DNA of 64,000 nt from Flagellimonas marinaquae (GCF_003992675.1 NZ_RZMZ01000014.1:31113-95112), one strand, 5' to 3'; shown: positions 1-11,039, counted from the stretch's first letter. Program-made: numbers and translations. The notes: a model not told the origin generated them from the letters alone.

Positions 1-447
1 ATAGAATCCACCATTATCGGTTTTGATGGTGAAGAACCCGTCCTGTACAGATTGGGGTCTATTTCCAAAGAAAGCATTGAAGAAACGGTTGGCGAGGTCC
101 GTATTCAAAATAAAGCCAAATCAGCGCCCAATGCCCCTGGCATGATGAAAAAGCATTATGCCCCTACTACCAAAACGTACTTGACCGAGAACGCCAAAGA
201 AATGGCATCCCTTATGGAAGGAAAAAAGGTGGGGTTGCTCCGCTTTACCGGAAAGTCCGAAGACCCCAAATACGATCATATCGAAGTATTGTCCCCCTCA
301 GGTGATCTCGCCGAGGCTACCACCAATCTTTACGGAGCTTTACACCGATTGGACAGCATGAAGCTGGATATGATCATTGCCGAGCGAGTGCCAAACATAG
401 GACTAGGGTTGTCCATCAACGATCGACTGGAAAGGGCTACACAATAA
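1..447 (+). CDS. sua5: Sua5/YciO/YrdC-type L-threonylcarbamoyladenylate synthase, C-terminal part (5' end outside window)
   Basis: Sua5 (TsaC2) makes threonylcarbamoyl-AMP, the donor for t6A modification at position 37 of tRNAs that read ANN codons; it acts in the cytoplasm. The frame is open from base 1, so only the last 148 codons are present and the YrdC catalytic domain lies to the left. The fragment shows the typical linker motif APGMMKKHYAP (fragment residues 45-55), which in the family folds over the active site, followed by the roughly 90-residue Rossmann-like Sua5 domain ending in GLGLSINDRLERA. The first internal start-like codon is a TTG at base 52 and is not the real start. The family link is clear from the linker motif; the catalytic domain cannot be checked here. 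Confidence 0.9.
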   Translation: MESTIIGFDGEEPVLYRLGSISKESIEETVGEVRIQNKAKSAPNAPGMMKKHYAPTTKTYLTENAKEMASLMEGKKVGLLRFTGKSEDPKYDHIEVLSPSGDLAEATTNLYGALHRLDSMKLDMIIAERVPNIGLGLSINDRLERATQ

Positions 448-559
448 ACCTCTAAAAGCACCGCTGGAGCAAATTCTTCAAAAGGAACAAGAATTGAGGA
501 ATGTCATAAAAATACGCTCTTTTTAATCCTAATTTTAAGGGAGTCTTAAATCAATAATC

Positions 560-964
560 ATGTACAACTCAGAAAAAATAGGGAACGAATTCTACCAAAG
601 CCTGGGCAAGCTGTTCTATTTCGTGGCCATGGCCGACCATACGGTAAAACCCGTCGAGATAAAAAGACTACGAAAATACGTCCGCCAATACTGGTTGGAT
701 GTGGATGAAATTGAAGATGAGTTCCATACCGATGCCGCCTATCAGATTGAAATTGTCTTTGATTGGTTGGACGGGGAAGAAAAAGAGGGTGAAACATATT
801 TTGATGAATTCAAGGAATTTTACAAAGAGCATCCCGATAAATTTTCGGAACCCATTAAAAAGTTGATTGTGGGAACCGCTGAAGCCATAGCCCAATCGTT
901 CGCTGGGAAGAATAGATCTGAGATGTTGGCTATCTTTAAGCTCAAACAACTGTTCAACCATTGA
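560..964 (+). CDS. TerB-like helical protein of unknown function
   Basis: A 134-residue soluble, acidic, mostly helical protein without signal peptide or membrane segment. Residues about 10-35 (LGKLFYFVAMADHTVKP) resemble the TerB/TerB-like fold, in which a conserved A-D-x-x-V-x-x-E stretch begins an alpha-helical metal-binding bundle; here this reads A-D-H-T-V-K-P-V-E. TerB proteins were named for tellurite resistance but most chromosomal copies have no known role. It starts with ATG after a 112-nt gap behind sua5 and ends 1 nt before the deoC start, so it is probably co-transcribed with deoC-deoD. The family call is tentative because the motif is short. Confidence 0.6.
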   Translation: MYNSEKIGNEFYQSLGKLFYFVAMADHTVKPVEIKRLRKYVRQYWLDVDEIEDEFHTDAAYQIEIVFDWLDGEEKEGETYFDEFKEFYKEHPDKFSEPIKKLIVGTAEAIAQSFAGKNRSEMLAIFKLKQLFNH

Positions 965-965
965 T

Positions 966-1604
966 ATGGACCTGGCAAAATACATTGACCACACCAATCT
1001 AAAACCAACAGCAACCATCGAGGACATCGTTGCGCTTTGCAAACAGGCCATAGTAAATGGGTTTTATGCCGTTTGCGTTAACGGATGCCATGTTCCGGCC
1101 GCCAGGGACACCCTTAAAGGAACCCCGATAAAAGTGGCCGCGGTGATAGGTTTTCCATTAGGGGCCATGGCCACCAAGGCCAAAATATGCGAAGCCATGG
1201 ACTGCATTGAAAATGGTGCGGATGAAATCGATATGGTCATTAATTTAGGATGGATCAAATCGAAACGCCTTGATGATGTGCGAGATGAAATCAAAGCGAT
1301 CAAAAAAGCAATCGGACCTAAAATTTTAAAGGTCATCATAGAAACCTGCTACTTGACCGAAGCAGAAAAAGAGCAAGCATGCCTGCTAGCTGTTGAAGCA
1401 AACGCCGATTTCGTAAAAACCTCCACAGGTTTTGGAAATGGTGGGGCAACCTTGGCCGATGTGCAATTAATGAAGCGCGTGGTAGCCGACCAACTTAAGG
1501 TCAAGGCCTCTGGTGGCATAAAAACCAAAGAGCAAGCCCTAAAATATATCGCCCTTGGTGTATCTCGAATAGGTACCTCCTCTGGCCCCGAACTGATCAA
1601 ATAA
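966..1604 (+). CDS. deoC: Deoxyribose-phosphate aldolase
   Basis: Class I aldolase that splits 2-deoxyribose-5-phosphate into acetaldehyde and glyceraldehyde-3-phosphate, the last step of deoxynucleoside catabolism. At 212 residues it has the usual bacterial length. Visible landmarks are the Schiff-base lysine K151 in VKTSTGFGNGG, the acid/base pair D89 (EIDMVIN) and K180 (KASGGIKT), and the phosphate-binding GTSSG near the C-terminus. The start ATG lies one base after the stop of the TerB-like gene. The purine nucleoside phosphorylase gene follows 6 nt later, so the two form a deo-type salvage pair; phosphopentomutase, the step between them, is not in the window. Confidence 0.97.
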   Translation: MDLAKYIDHTNLKPTATIEDIVALCKQAIVNGFYAVCVNGCHVPAARDTLKGTPIKVAAVIGFPLGAMATKAKICEAMDCIENGADEIDMVINLGWIKSKRLDDVRDEIKAIKKAIGPKILKVIIETCYLTEAEKEQACLLAVEANADFVKTSTGFGNGGATLADVQLMKRVVADQLKVKASGGIKTKEQALKYIALGVSRIGTSSGPELIK

Positions 1605-1610
1605 TAGACC

Positions 1611-2315
1611 ATGAGCATACATATCCAGGCCAAAAAAGGGGAAATAGCAGATACGGTTTTAATGCCCGGAGATCCCTTAAGGGCCAAATGGATTGCCGAG
1701 ACTTTTCTGGAAGATTCCTTTTGTTACAACCAAATAAGGGGTATGTTGGGCTACACGGGGACCTTTAATGGTCAACGAATCTCCGTTCAAGGCAGTGGCA
1801 TGGGCATGCCTTCGGCCATGATCTATTTGCACGAACTCATCAAGGATTACGGTGTTAAAAATGTAATCAGGGTCGGTTCGGCTGGATCGTATCAAAAGGA
1901 CATCAAACTCAATGATATTGTTTTGGCCATGGCCGCATCCACTACCTCGGGAATCAATAATTCAAGATTCGTCAATTCAGACTACTCCCCTACCGCCAAT
2001 TTTGACCTGTTCATCAAAGCGGTAAACTATGCCCAACAGCACAATATTCCAATAAAGGCCGGCAATGTGCTCTCTTCGGATGAATTTTATGAAGATGACC
2101 CCAAAGCTTACAAGCACTGGGCGGAATACGGTATTCTTTGTGTTGAAATGGAAGCTGCCGGTATTTATACCATTGCTGCAAAATACAAGGTGAAAGCGCT
2201 AACGGTCTTAACTATTTCCGACTCCTTGATTACTGGAGAACAGCTTTCCGCCGAAGCACGGGAGTCCTCATTCCGGGAAATGGTGCAAATCGCTTTGGCC
2301 GCCGCTATGCCGTAA
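1611..2315 (+). CDS. deoD: Purine nucleoside phosphorylase, DeoD type
   Basis: Phosphorolysis of purine (deoxy)nucleosides to free base and (deoxy)ribose-1-phosphate. The 234-residue length matches hexameric DeoD enzymes. Motifs: phosphate-binding MPGDPLRAKW near the N-terminus, GSGMGMPS (about 62-69), the nucleoside-site VEMEAAGIY around residue 180, and the catalytic Asp in LTISDSL around residue 203. It lies 6 nt behind deoC and is convergent with the MscS-type gene, which ends 1 nt further on. Together with deoC it lets the cell use DNA-derived nucleosides as carbon source, a common trait in marine flavobacteria. Confidence 0.97.
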   Translation: MSIHIQAKKGEIADTVLMPGDPLRAKWIAETFLEDSFCYNQIRGMLGYTGTFNGQRISVQGSGMGMPSAMIYLHELIKDYGVKNVIRVGSAGSYQKDIKLNDIVLAMAASTTSGINNSRFVNSDYSPTANFDLFIKAVNYAQQHNIPIKAGNVLSSDEFYEDDPKAYKHWAEYGILCVEMEAAGIYTIAAKYKVKALTVLTISDSLITGEQLSAEARESSFREMVQIALAAAMP

Positions 2316-2316
2316 A

Positions 2317-3588
2317 TCAAATTTTAGTTTCCTCTTCCGATGTGGGAACAAAGGTAGTAGATGACGGAAGTTCGAACAGTTCCAATGAAAAATAGGGCAA
2401 TGCTGCCAGCAAATGGTCAAAAATATCCGCCATTACATATTCATAATTTTCCCAACGTTTGTCCGAACTAAAGGCATAAACCTCCAAAGGAATACCTTGC
2501 GAAGTAGGCTGTAATTGCCTAACCATCAAGGTCATCTTTTTGTTGATGGCAGAATGACCTTCCAGATAATTGGTCACATATTTCCGGAACACCCCAAAAT
2601 TGGTAAGGTTCCTACCGTTGACCAATAATTCCTTGTTGATCTGGTTATCTTGGTTGTGCGATTTTATCTGTTGGCTCCGTGTAGTGATATAGGCCTCGAT
2701 CAAGTATATTTTTTTCAAACGCTCCACTTCTTCATCTGTGAGAAAACGGATGCTCTTCTGCTTAATAATCAACGAACGTTTGATTCGTCGCCCACCCGAG
2801 GCCTGCATACTACGCCAATTTTTGAACGAGTCGGAAATTAAGGCATAGGTTGGTATCGTGGTAGTGGTCATATCAAAATTCCGCACTTTCACCGTAGCCA
2901 AACTGATTTCAACAACGTCCCCATCCGCCCCATATTTTTCAAAAGTGATCCAATCCCCTATCCGGACCATATCATTTATAGTGACCTGAATACTGGCTAC
3001 CAGTCCGAGAATGGAATCCTTAAAGATCAACAACACCACGGCTGAGGCAGCACCCAAGGCCGTGAAAAATTTCCATACAGTGGTATCGGTTACGATAGCA
3101 AAAATGGTCAGTATCCCAATCGCCCATGCGAAGATCATAAAAACTTGCACGTAACTGTCGATGGGCTTATCCCTAAACTTTGGAAGGGTTTTTAAGTAGC
3201 TATTTACGCTCTTTAAGAACTTTCGGAAAATGACCAAGGTCAAAAAAACAAATAAGATCTTGATGGTCTTAAGGGCTATAATGGCTGCATAGTCAAAATC
3301 TTCGAAGGCAACCGGAACAAACCTCAACAAAATCAACAATGGGATAACGTGCGCCACGTAGCGCGGTACCCGATGTGCGACCAAAAAATTATCAAAATTA
3401 TTTTTGGACTTTCGGGCCAATCGAACGGAAACGGCCCGCAATATCTTCCAAAGAAGGATATCCAGCAAAAACACCAGTACCAGCACGACCAGCATCAATA
3501 CAAAAACATTGATGTACGCCGCCAAACCTTCGGCCATGCCCGTTTCCAATAAATAATTGTACAGCAAACGCCCCAGATCTTTATCCAT
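2317..3588 (-). CDS. MscS-family mechanosensitive ion channel (YbdG-like)
   Basis: Inner-membrane channel that opens under membrane tension and releases solutes on hypo-osmotic shock. The 423-residue protein has about five hydrophobic segments in the first 200 residues, including the pore-lining helix with small residues (ALGAASAVVLLIFKDSILG, about 177-195). The beta-domain follows (MVRIGDWITFEKYGADGDVV), where the G-D-W-I motif is typical. The extended C-terminal cytoplasmic part with a charged insertion is like E. coli YbdG rather than small MscS. It is a single gene between convergent deoD and the upstream tRNA region. Ion preference and gating cannot be read from the sequence. Confidence 0.9.
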   Translation of the reverse strand: MDKDLGRLLYNYLLETGMAEGLAAYINVFVLMLVVLVLVFLLDILLWKILRAVSVRLARKSKNNFDNFLVAHRVPRYVAHVIPLLILLRFVPVAFEDFDYAAIIALKTIKILFVFLTLVIFRKFLKSVNSYLKTLPKFRDKPIDSYVQVFMIFAWAIGILTIFAIVTDTTVWKFFTALGAASAVVLLIFKDSILGLVASIQVTINDMVRIGDWITFEKYGADGDVVEISLATVKVRNFDMTTTTIPTYALISDSFKNWRSMQASGGRRIKRSLIIKQKSIRFLTDEEVERLKKIYLIEAYITTRSQQIKSHNQDNQINKELLVNGRNLTNFGVFRKYVTNYLEGHSAINKKMTLMVRQLQPTSQGIPLEVYAFSSDKRWENYEYVMADIFDHLLAALPYFSLELFELPSSTTFVPTSEEETKI

Positions 3589-3770
3589 AGTTATTCCTTG
3601 TAGAAATTAGCATGTAAAATTACAGGATTTAATCTACCTTTCTATGGAAGTATCCTATCATTTTAAAGGTGGGTCAAGAAAGTATGGATGGGGAGAACCG
3701 GAAACCAGGGAAAAGAACTTCTTTGTCTCATAAAATCACCTTTCAGCCCCTTCCTTTTGCGTAAAAAATT

Positions 3771-3778
3771 TATATTTG
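3771..3778 (+). promoter_or_regulatory. Bacteroidota-type -7 box of tRNA-Leu
   Basis: TATATTTG matches the Bacteroidota -7 consensus TANNTTTG exactly and lies 18 nt upstream of the mature tRNA 5' end, giving a leader of roughly 10-14 nt. A TTTG lies upstream at 3756-3759, but the spacing is shorter than the canonical -33/-7 distance, so the -33 element is unclear. Confidence 0.6.
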
Positions 3779-3796
3779 CACACCGAAAATCCAAAG

Positions 3797-3880
3797 GCCC
3801 ACGTGGTGGAATTGGTAGACACGCTACCTTGAGGGGGTAGTGTTCGTAAGGACGTGCTGGTTCGACTCCAGTCGTGGGCA
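3797..3880 (+). tRNA. tRNA-Leu (anticodon GAG)
   Basis: Cloverleaf read by eye. The 7-bp acceptor stem pairs GCCCACG (3797-3803) with CGTGGGC (3873-3879), and A3880 is the discriminator. The anticodon stem CTACC/GGTAG encloses loop TTGAGGG with anticodon GAG at 3831-3833, which reads CUC and CUU. The long variable arm (TGTTCGTAAGGACG) marks a class II tRNA, and the T-loop TTCGACT is present. CCA is not encoded. A rho-independent terminator follows directly, so this is a single-tRNA unit. Confidence 0.95.
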
Positions 3881-3886
3881 CAAAAG

Positions 3887-3912
3887 AAAACCGCAATCCG
3901 TTGCGGTTTTTT
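3887..3912 (+). terminator. Rho-independent terminator of tRNA-Leu
   Basis: AAAACCGCAA and TTGCGGTTTT form a perfect stem with a short TCCG loop followed by a T-run, 7 nt after the tRNA end. It isolates the tRNA from the downstream carotenoid operon. Confidence 0.9.
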
Positions 3913-4021
3913 GCTTTCAACACTTCCTGAAAAATCCGCAACCCTTTTCACAAAACACTGATTTTTATACAGGCATATCCAAATTTTATGATAAAAAACT
4001 AGGACGGCATCTATTTAATCG

Positions 4022-4041
4022 TAAATTTGTTTAACGTTTAA
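4022..4041 (+). promoter_or_regulatory. Predicted promoter and direct-repeat operator of the carotenoid operon
   Basis: TAAATTTG at 4022-4029 is an exact TANNTTTG -7 box. It overlaps and is followed by two direct copies of GTTTAA (4029-4034 and 4036-4041) with a 7-nt period, ending at the first ATG of the regulator gene. Direct repeats overlapping a promoter fit autorepression by the MerR-type regulator encoded immediately downstream, since known CarH operators are built from direct repeats. No convincing -33 element is visible. The operator role is inference. Confidence 0.45.
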
Positions 4042-4950
4042 ATGAAAATGATGAACAACGTAAAGACTTCCTTTAGTATTCGGGATATGGAGAACCTTTC
4101 GGGAATCAAGGCACACACCATTCGGATTTGGGAAAAGAGATACAATTTGTTCAGCCCGGAACGAACGGATACCAACATTCGCACCTACAGTCTTGAAAGT
4201 TTGCAAAAGCTGCTTAATGTCACTTTGCTCTACAACAATGGTTACAAGATTTCCAAAATTGCCAAATTGGGAGAAGAAAATATCCCAGTTTTGGTCAACG
4301 AAATCATTGCTGAAAAAAGTGAAAAGAGCCATGCGCTGAACTCCTTTAAACTGTCTATGCTCAATTTTGATCAGGCACTCTTCTTGAATACGTATAATGA
4401 GCTAACGGAAGACAAAACCTTCACCCAGATTTTCAACGATGTCTTTTTGCCGCTCTTGAACGAACTGGGATTGCTGTGGCAGACCAATACGATTAGTCCT
4501 GCCCACGAACATTTCATTACCAATCTAATCAAGCAAAAAATTTATATCCATACGGAGCAGTTACAGTTTGAAGCACCTACAAAAAATGATGAGGTCTATG
4601 TGCTCTTCCTCCCTGAGAACGAAATTCATGAACTGGGACTCCTGTACGTTAATTATCAATTGGCGCTCAATGGCTACAAAACCGTTTATCTGGGCCAAAC
4701 GATGCCTGTGGAGAGTTTGGAAGACCTGCTGAAATATTACAACAACATACGCTTTATTTCTTATTTCACTGTTACGCCTACCAAGGACGAAATAGACACC
4801 TATTTTGAGCGCTTTGGAGAAGTGCTTAAAAAATCGCCAGGCTCCAAACTATGGGTGCTTGGCCACCAAATACAGGATTTCGACGAAGATTCCGTTAAGG
4901 ACCCCATTGTTATATTCAAATCCATCAACCAACTGCTAGATTCGCTTTAA
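4042..4950 (+). CDS. MerR-family regulator with B12-binding domain (CarH/LitR-type light sensor)
   Basis: Predicted cobalamin-dependent, light-responsive repressor of the carotenoid genes behind it. The 302 residues show a MerR winged-helix DNA-binding domain at about 10-80 (SIRDMENLSGIKAHTIRIWE), a helical-bundle domain containing the CarH signature W146-x9-E156-H157, and a C-terminal Rossmann-like cobalamin domain with E-x-H-x-x-G (E194, H196, G199). In CarH this last His is the lower axial ligand of adenosylcobalamin. The residue after W146 is Gln, whereas Thermus CarH has His132 there, the ligand formed after light exposure. ATG codons also occur at residues 3 and 4, so the start may be up to 9 nt downstream. 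crtI starts 6 nt after the stop, giving operon structure and probable autoregulation. Confidence 0.88.
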   Translation: MKMMNNVKTSFSIRDMENLSGIKAHTIRIWEKRYNLFSPERTDTNIRTYSLESLQKLLNVTLLYNNGYKISKIAKLGEENIPVLVNEIIAEKSEKSHALNSFKLSMLNFDQALFLNTYNELTEDKTFTQIFNDVFLPLLNELGLLWQTNTISPAHEHFITNLIKQKIYIHTEQLQFEAPTKNDEVYVLFLPENEIHELGLLYVNYQLALNGYKTVYLGQTMPVESLEDLLKYYNNIRFISYFTVTPTKDEIDTYFERFGEVLKKSPGSKLWVLGHQIQDFDEDSVKDPIVIFKSINQLLDSL

Positions 4951-4956
4951 AATCCA

Positions 4957-6417
4957 ATGAAAAAAGTAATTGTAATAGGTTCCGGCTTCTCATCGCTTTC
5001 GGCCTCCTGCTATCTGGCAAAGGCTGGATTTGAGGTGGAAATGTTCGAAAAGAACGACACCGTGGGAGGAAGAGCCCGCCAGCTGACCAAGGATGGATTT
5101 ACCTTCGATATTGGCCCGAGTTGGTATTGGATGCCCGATATTTTTGAAAAATTCTTCGCCGATTTTGGAAAAAAAACTTCTGACTTTTACCAGTTGGACA
5201 AATTGAACCCGGCTTACAAAATCTTTTTCGAAGATGATATCATCACCATTGGTGACTGTATGGAAAGTATTTGTGAGGAGTTCGAACGCATAGAATCGGG
5301 CAGTAGCAAACATTTGAAGCAATTTATTGGCGAGGCACAGGAAAATTATGATATCGCCATAAACAAGGTGGTCTTGCGTCCCGGGCTATCCCCTTTGGAG
5401 CTAGTGACCAAGGAAACCGTGCTAAAGGTGGACCAATTTTTCAAGACCATAAGCCAACAGGTTAGAAAAAGATTCAAAAACCCTAAACTGGTATCTACAT
5501 TGGAGTTTCCCGTTCTGTTTTTGGGAGCAAAACCCAGCAAAACGCCCTCCTTTTACAATTTCATGAATTTTGCTGATTTTGGTTTGGGTACTTGGCATCC
5601 CAAAGGTGGGATGTATGAAATCATCAAGGCAATGAAGAGCGTGGCCGAAGATTTGGGCGTTATCGTCCATACCAACAGTCCGGCCAGCGAAATCTTGGTA
5701 TCCGAAGGCGAAGTGATGGGGATACGAAGCAACGGAAACAACCACTTGGCCGATTATGTGGTCAGTGGCGCGGATTACCATCATTCCGAGACCCTACTGG
5801 ATAAAAAATACCGACAATATTCGGAGGAATACTGGGCCAAAAAGACCTATGCACCTTCCTCGCTGTTGTTTTACATCGGTTTTGATAAGAAGTTGAACAA
5901 TATCGAACACCACAACCTGTTCTTCGATACCGATTTTGAGCAGCATGCCCAAGAAATTTATGATAATCCACAGTGGCCGAGCAATCCATTGTTCTATGCC
6001 AATTTCCCATCGGTAACGGATGCCTCAATGGCGCCGGAAGGCATGGAAACAGGCTTTTTCTTGGTACCGATTGCGCCCGGGTTGGAAGATACCCCGCAAT
6101 TGCGAGATCAATATTTTGATATTGTCATGGACAGATTTGAAAATTTAACTCATCAATCTGTAAAAAATTCTGTAATTTTTCGGCAGAGTTTCTGTGTAAA
6201 CGATTTTGTGGAACAGTACAACTCCTACAAGGGAAATGCTTATGGGATGGCCAATACATTGCGTCAGACCGCTTTTTTAAGACCTAACCTCAAAAGTAGC
6301 AAGGTAAAAAACTTGTTCTTTACCGGTCAGTTGACCGTACCCGGCCCAGGGGTCCCACCTTCCCTGATATCCGGCAAACTGGTGGCTGATTTAATCATTA
6401 AAGATGAAAACCGATGA
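4957..6417 (+). CDS. crtI: Phytoene desaturase (CrtI)
   Basis: FAD-dependent desaturase that converts phytoene stepwise to lycopene at the membrane. At 486 residues it is of normal length. The dinucleotide-binding GSGFSSLSA (residues 8-16) with the downstream acidic residue of EMFEKND, the GGRAR motif and the C-terminal FTGQLTVPGPGVPPSL, which closes the FAD site, are all present. It sits 6 nt after the regulator and overlaps crtB by 4 nt (ATGA), indicating translational coupling. A second CrtI-family enzyme is encoded at 7702-9174; this copy is assigned CrtI because of its position next to crtB and its typical desaturase C-terminus. Confidence 0.93.
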   Translation: MKKVIVIGSGFSSLSASCYLAKAGFEVEMFEKNDTVGGRARQLTKDGFTFDIGPSWYWMPDIFEKFFADFGKKTSDFYQLDKLNPAYKIFFEDDIITIGDCMESICEEFERIESGSSKHLKQFIGEAQENYDIAINKVVLRPGLSPLELVTKETVLKVDQFFKTISQQVRKRFKNPKLVSTLEFPVLFLGAKPSKTPSFYNFMNFADFGLGTWHPKGGMYEIIKAMKSVAEDLGVIVHTNSPASEILVSEGEVMGIRSNGNNHLADYVVSGADYHHSETLLDKKYRQYSEEYWAKKTYAPSSLLFYIGFDKKLNNIEHHNLFFDTDFEQHAQEIYDNPQWPSNPLFYANFPSVTDASMAPEGMETGFFLVPIAPGLEDTPQLRDQYFDIVMDRFENLTHQSVKNSVIFRQSFCVNDFVEQYNSYKGNAYGMANTLRQTAFLRPNLKSSKVKNLFFTGQLTVPGPGVPPSLISGKLVADLIIKDENR

Positions 6418-7252
6418 AAACTATTTTTGACAACGTCTCGTACGACTGCAGTAAGATCGTAACCAAATCTTACAGTACCTCCTTTTCCTTGGCGACCAAA
6501 ATGTTGGCTCCTTCGATTAGGGCGGACATTTACAACATTTATGGTTTTGTTCGTTTTGCCGATGAAATCGTGGATACCTTCCATGATTACAACAAGGCGC
6601 AGCTGTTCGACACCTTTGAAAAGGATATGGAACGGGCCATCGAGGACAAAATCAGTCTTAACCCCATTTTAAACGCCTTCCAACATACCTATCACAAATA
6701 TGATATTCCGCACCACTTGGTGGAGTCCTTTATGAAAAGTATGCGAATGGATCTTACCAAGAAAAACTACGAAACCTTTGATGAGTATAGGGAGTACATC
6801 TATGGTTCTGCAGATGTGGTGGGGCTAATGTGCCTGTGTGTATTTGTGGATGGGGACAAGGAAAAATATGAAAGGTTGAAGGAATCTGCCATGGCACTAG
6901 GGTCTGCGTTCCAAAAGGTAAATTTTCTAAGGGACCTGAAAGCAGATTATGAGGACTTGAACCGTACCTATTTTCCCAACACCGATCTTTTGGAGCTGGA
7001 CGAAGTGTCCAAAAAACGTATCGTAGATGAAATAAAAACGGATTTTGAAGTAGGTTATGCAGGTATTGTGGAATTACCCGAACAGGCAAAGTTTGGAGTT
7101 TACACCGCTTACCGATATTATAAAAAGCTGTTGCAAAAATTGCAGAGCACCCCTCCTTTGGAAATAAAAAACACTAGGATTCGTGTACCCAATTATCAAA
7201 AATTTGGACTTTTGGCACAATCCTATGTAAATTATAAATTACAATTGGTACA

Positions 7253-7256
<4 letters not shown>
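6414..7256 (+). CDS. crtB: Phytoene synthase (CrtB)
   Basis: Condenses two geranylgeranyl diphosphates head-to-head into phytoene, the first committed carotenoid step. The 280-residue protein carries both aspartate-rich substrate/Mg sites of the squalene/phytoene synthase family: FVRFADEIVDTF (about 42-53) and NFLRDLKADYEDLNRTYFP (about 170-188). The ATG overlaps the crtI stop and its own stop overlaps the crtZ start (ATGA at both junctions). The GGPP synthase that would feed it is not in the window. Confidence 0.95.
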
Positions 7257-9808
<2,552 letters not shown>

Positions 9809-9834
9809 TAAGTTTACCGAATCCTTTTTTTATG

Positions 9835-10401
9835 TTACTCAGCCAGCAGTTGGTCCAAAAGATTGCGGACTTTGTCCGAATTCCAGTTGGCCGCACCTGT
9901 TTTGTCCACCACCACATCGCCTTTTTTATCTATGATGTAGGTAACGGGAATACTTCCGCTCTCTAACGCTTTTGGTGTTGCCGATGCCTGAAAATAAACT
10001 GGTAAATCATAGCCCTTTTTCTCCAAGAATGTTTTCACTTTTTCCTTCTCGTCGTTGGCCACAAAGGCAAATACGACCTTGTCCTTATAGTCTGCGTAAA
10101 GTGTAGCAAAACCAGGTAGCTCTGCAACACAGGGTGGGCACCATGTGGCCCAAACATTGATCAAAACAACTTGGCCCTCCTTTGATTTAAGGTTCACTTT
10201 ATGACCTTCCATATCAATAAGTTCCCAGTGATAATTCTCCAGTACGGTCTGTTCCCTTTCATCCACCGTGCTCGGACTAATCACGGTAGCGACCACTTTA
10301 TTGACCCACACCCGAACATGAAATCCTAACGGCGTAAAGAGAATGAGCAATATGGCTACAATCCAAATAACATTGCCGATCTGTTCTTTTGTGATTTTCA
10401 T
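9835..10401 (-). CDS. TlpA-like membrane-anchored thioredoxin with intact CxxC
   Basis: Periplasm-facing thioredoxin-fold reductase of the TlpA/ResA family. The 188 residues have an N-terminal anchor (about 11-30) and a thioredoxin domain whose active site WATWCPPCVAELP has both cysteines, and the cis-Pro loop is present (ESGSIPVTYII). The start overlaps the stop of the neighbouring upstream paralogue by 4 nt, so the two are translationally coupled products of a tandem duplication. Substrate is unknown; TlpA/ResA proteins typically reduce apocytochrome c or copper-site cysteines. Confidence 0.88.
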   Translation of the reverse strand: MKITKEQIGNVIWIVAILLILFTPLGFHVRVWVNKVVATVISPSTVDEREQTVLENYHWELIDMEGHKVNLKSKEGQVVLINVWATWCPPCVAELPGFATLYADYKDKVVFAFVANDEKEKVKTFLEKKGYDLPVYFQASATPKALESGSIPVTYIIDKKGDVVVDKTGAANWNSDKVRNLLDQLLAE

Positions 10402-10958
10402 TCTGCAATCAATTCATCCAATAATCGGTATACCTTTTTCGAGCTCCAATCGGAGATACCCTCTTCATGGATTACAATATGGCCTTCCTTATCGAGCAGA
10501 TAGGAAGATGGTACTTTGTCGGCGCTCACGGGCATCTTCTCCCCTATGATCAAATAGGTGACCGGAAAAGAAAATCCATGCTCTTCCATAAAGGTCTCTA
10601 CAGGTTCTTGCTCTTCATTGGTAATAATGTAAAAGTCCATTTGCCCCTTATATTTGTCGTACAATTCCTGGATACTTGCAAGCTCTGCCTCCGAAGGCAA
10701 ACGCCATGAGGCCCAAAAATTAATGAAGACCACATTTCCCTTGGATTTTTCAAAATTGAAGAAGTTCCAATCAGCATCCTTTAATCGCCAATCGTAATCC
10801 GTAATCTGTTGCTGCTCTGTTTCCTCAATGACCGCTGGAGCAAATGAAAACAGGCGGTTCAACCAGATTTTTCCATAATAACCGATGGGGGTTACAAAAA
10901 ATGACAGGACAAAGAGAATCAAAATGATATTGAGGACGGTCTTTTTATTGACTTTCAT
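10398..10958 (-). CDS. TlpA-like thioredoxin-fold protein lacking the active-site cysteines
   Basis: A 186-residue paralogue of the neighbouring TlpA-like protein with the same layout: N-terminal anchor at about 10-28, the linker ending DYDWRLKDADWNFFNFEK, then a thioredoxin fold. The active-site segment reads FINFWASWRLPSEAELASI, so both redox cysteines are replaced (Arg and Ser). The cis-Pro loop is kept (KVPSSYLL). It cannot act as a dithiol oxidoreductase and may be a chaperone-like or regulatory partner of the intact copy, to which it is coupled by an ATGA overlap. Aconitase lies upstream behind its own terminator. Confidence 0.85.
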   Translation of the reverse strand: MKVNKKTVLNIILILFVLSFFVTPIGYYGKIWLNRLFSFAPAVIEETEQQQITDYDWRLKDADWNFFNFEKSKGNVVFINFWASWRLPSEAELASIQELYDKYKGQMDFYIITNEEQEPVETFMEEHGFSFPVTYLIIGEKMPVSADKVPSSYLLDKEGHIVIHEEGISDWSSKKVYRLLDELIAE

Positions 10959-10973
10959 GGAATGGTTTTTCTC

Positions 10974-11017
10974 AAAAAATAAAAACTCCTGATATCAATT
11001 AGCGACATCAGGAGTTT
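10974..11017 (-). terminator. Terminator of aconitase
   Basis: An 11-bp perfect stem (AAACTCCTGAT 10983-10993 with ATCAGGAGTTT 11007-11017). On the minus strand it is followed by TTTTTATTTTTT, a proper U-tract for transcripts coming from the aconitase gene. Confidence 0.88.
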
Positions 11018-11039
11018 CAACAGATTATTTTAGATACAA

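Noticed and set aside
560..964. Tellurite-resistance function for the TerB-like protein
   Set aside because: Only a short motif matches; no other ter genes are present.
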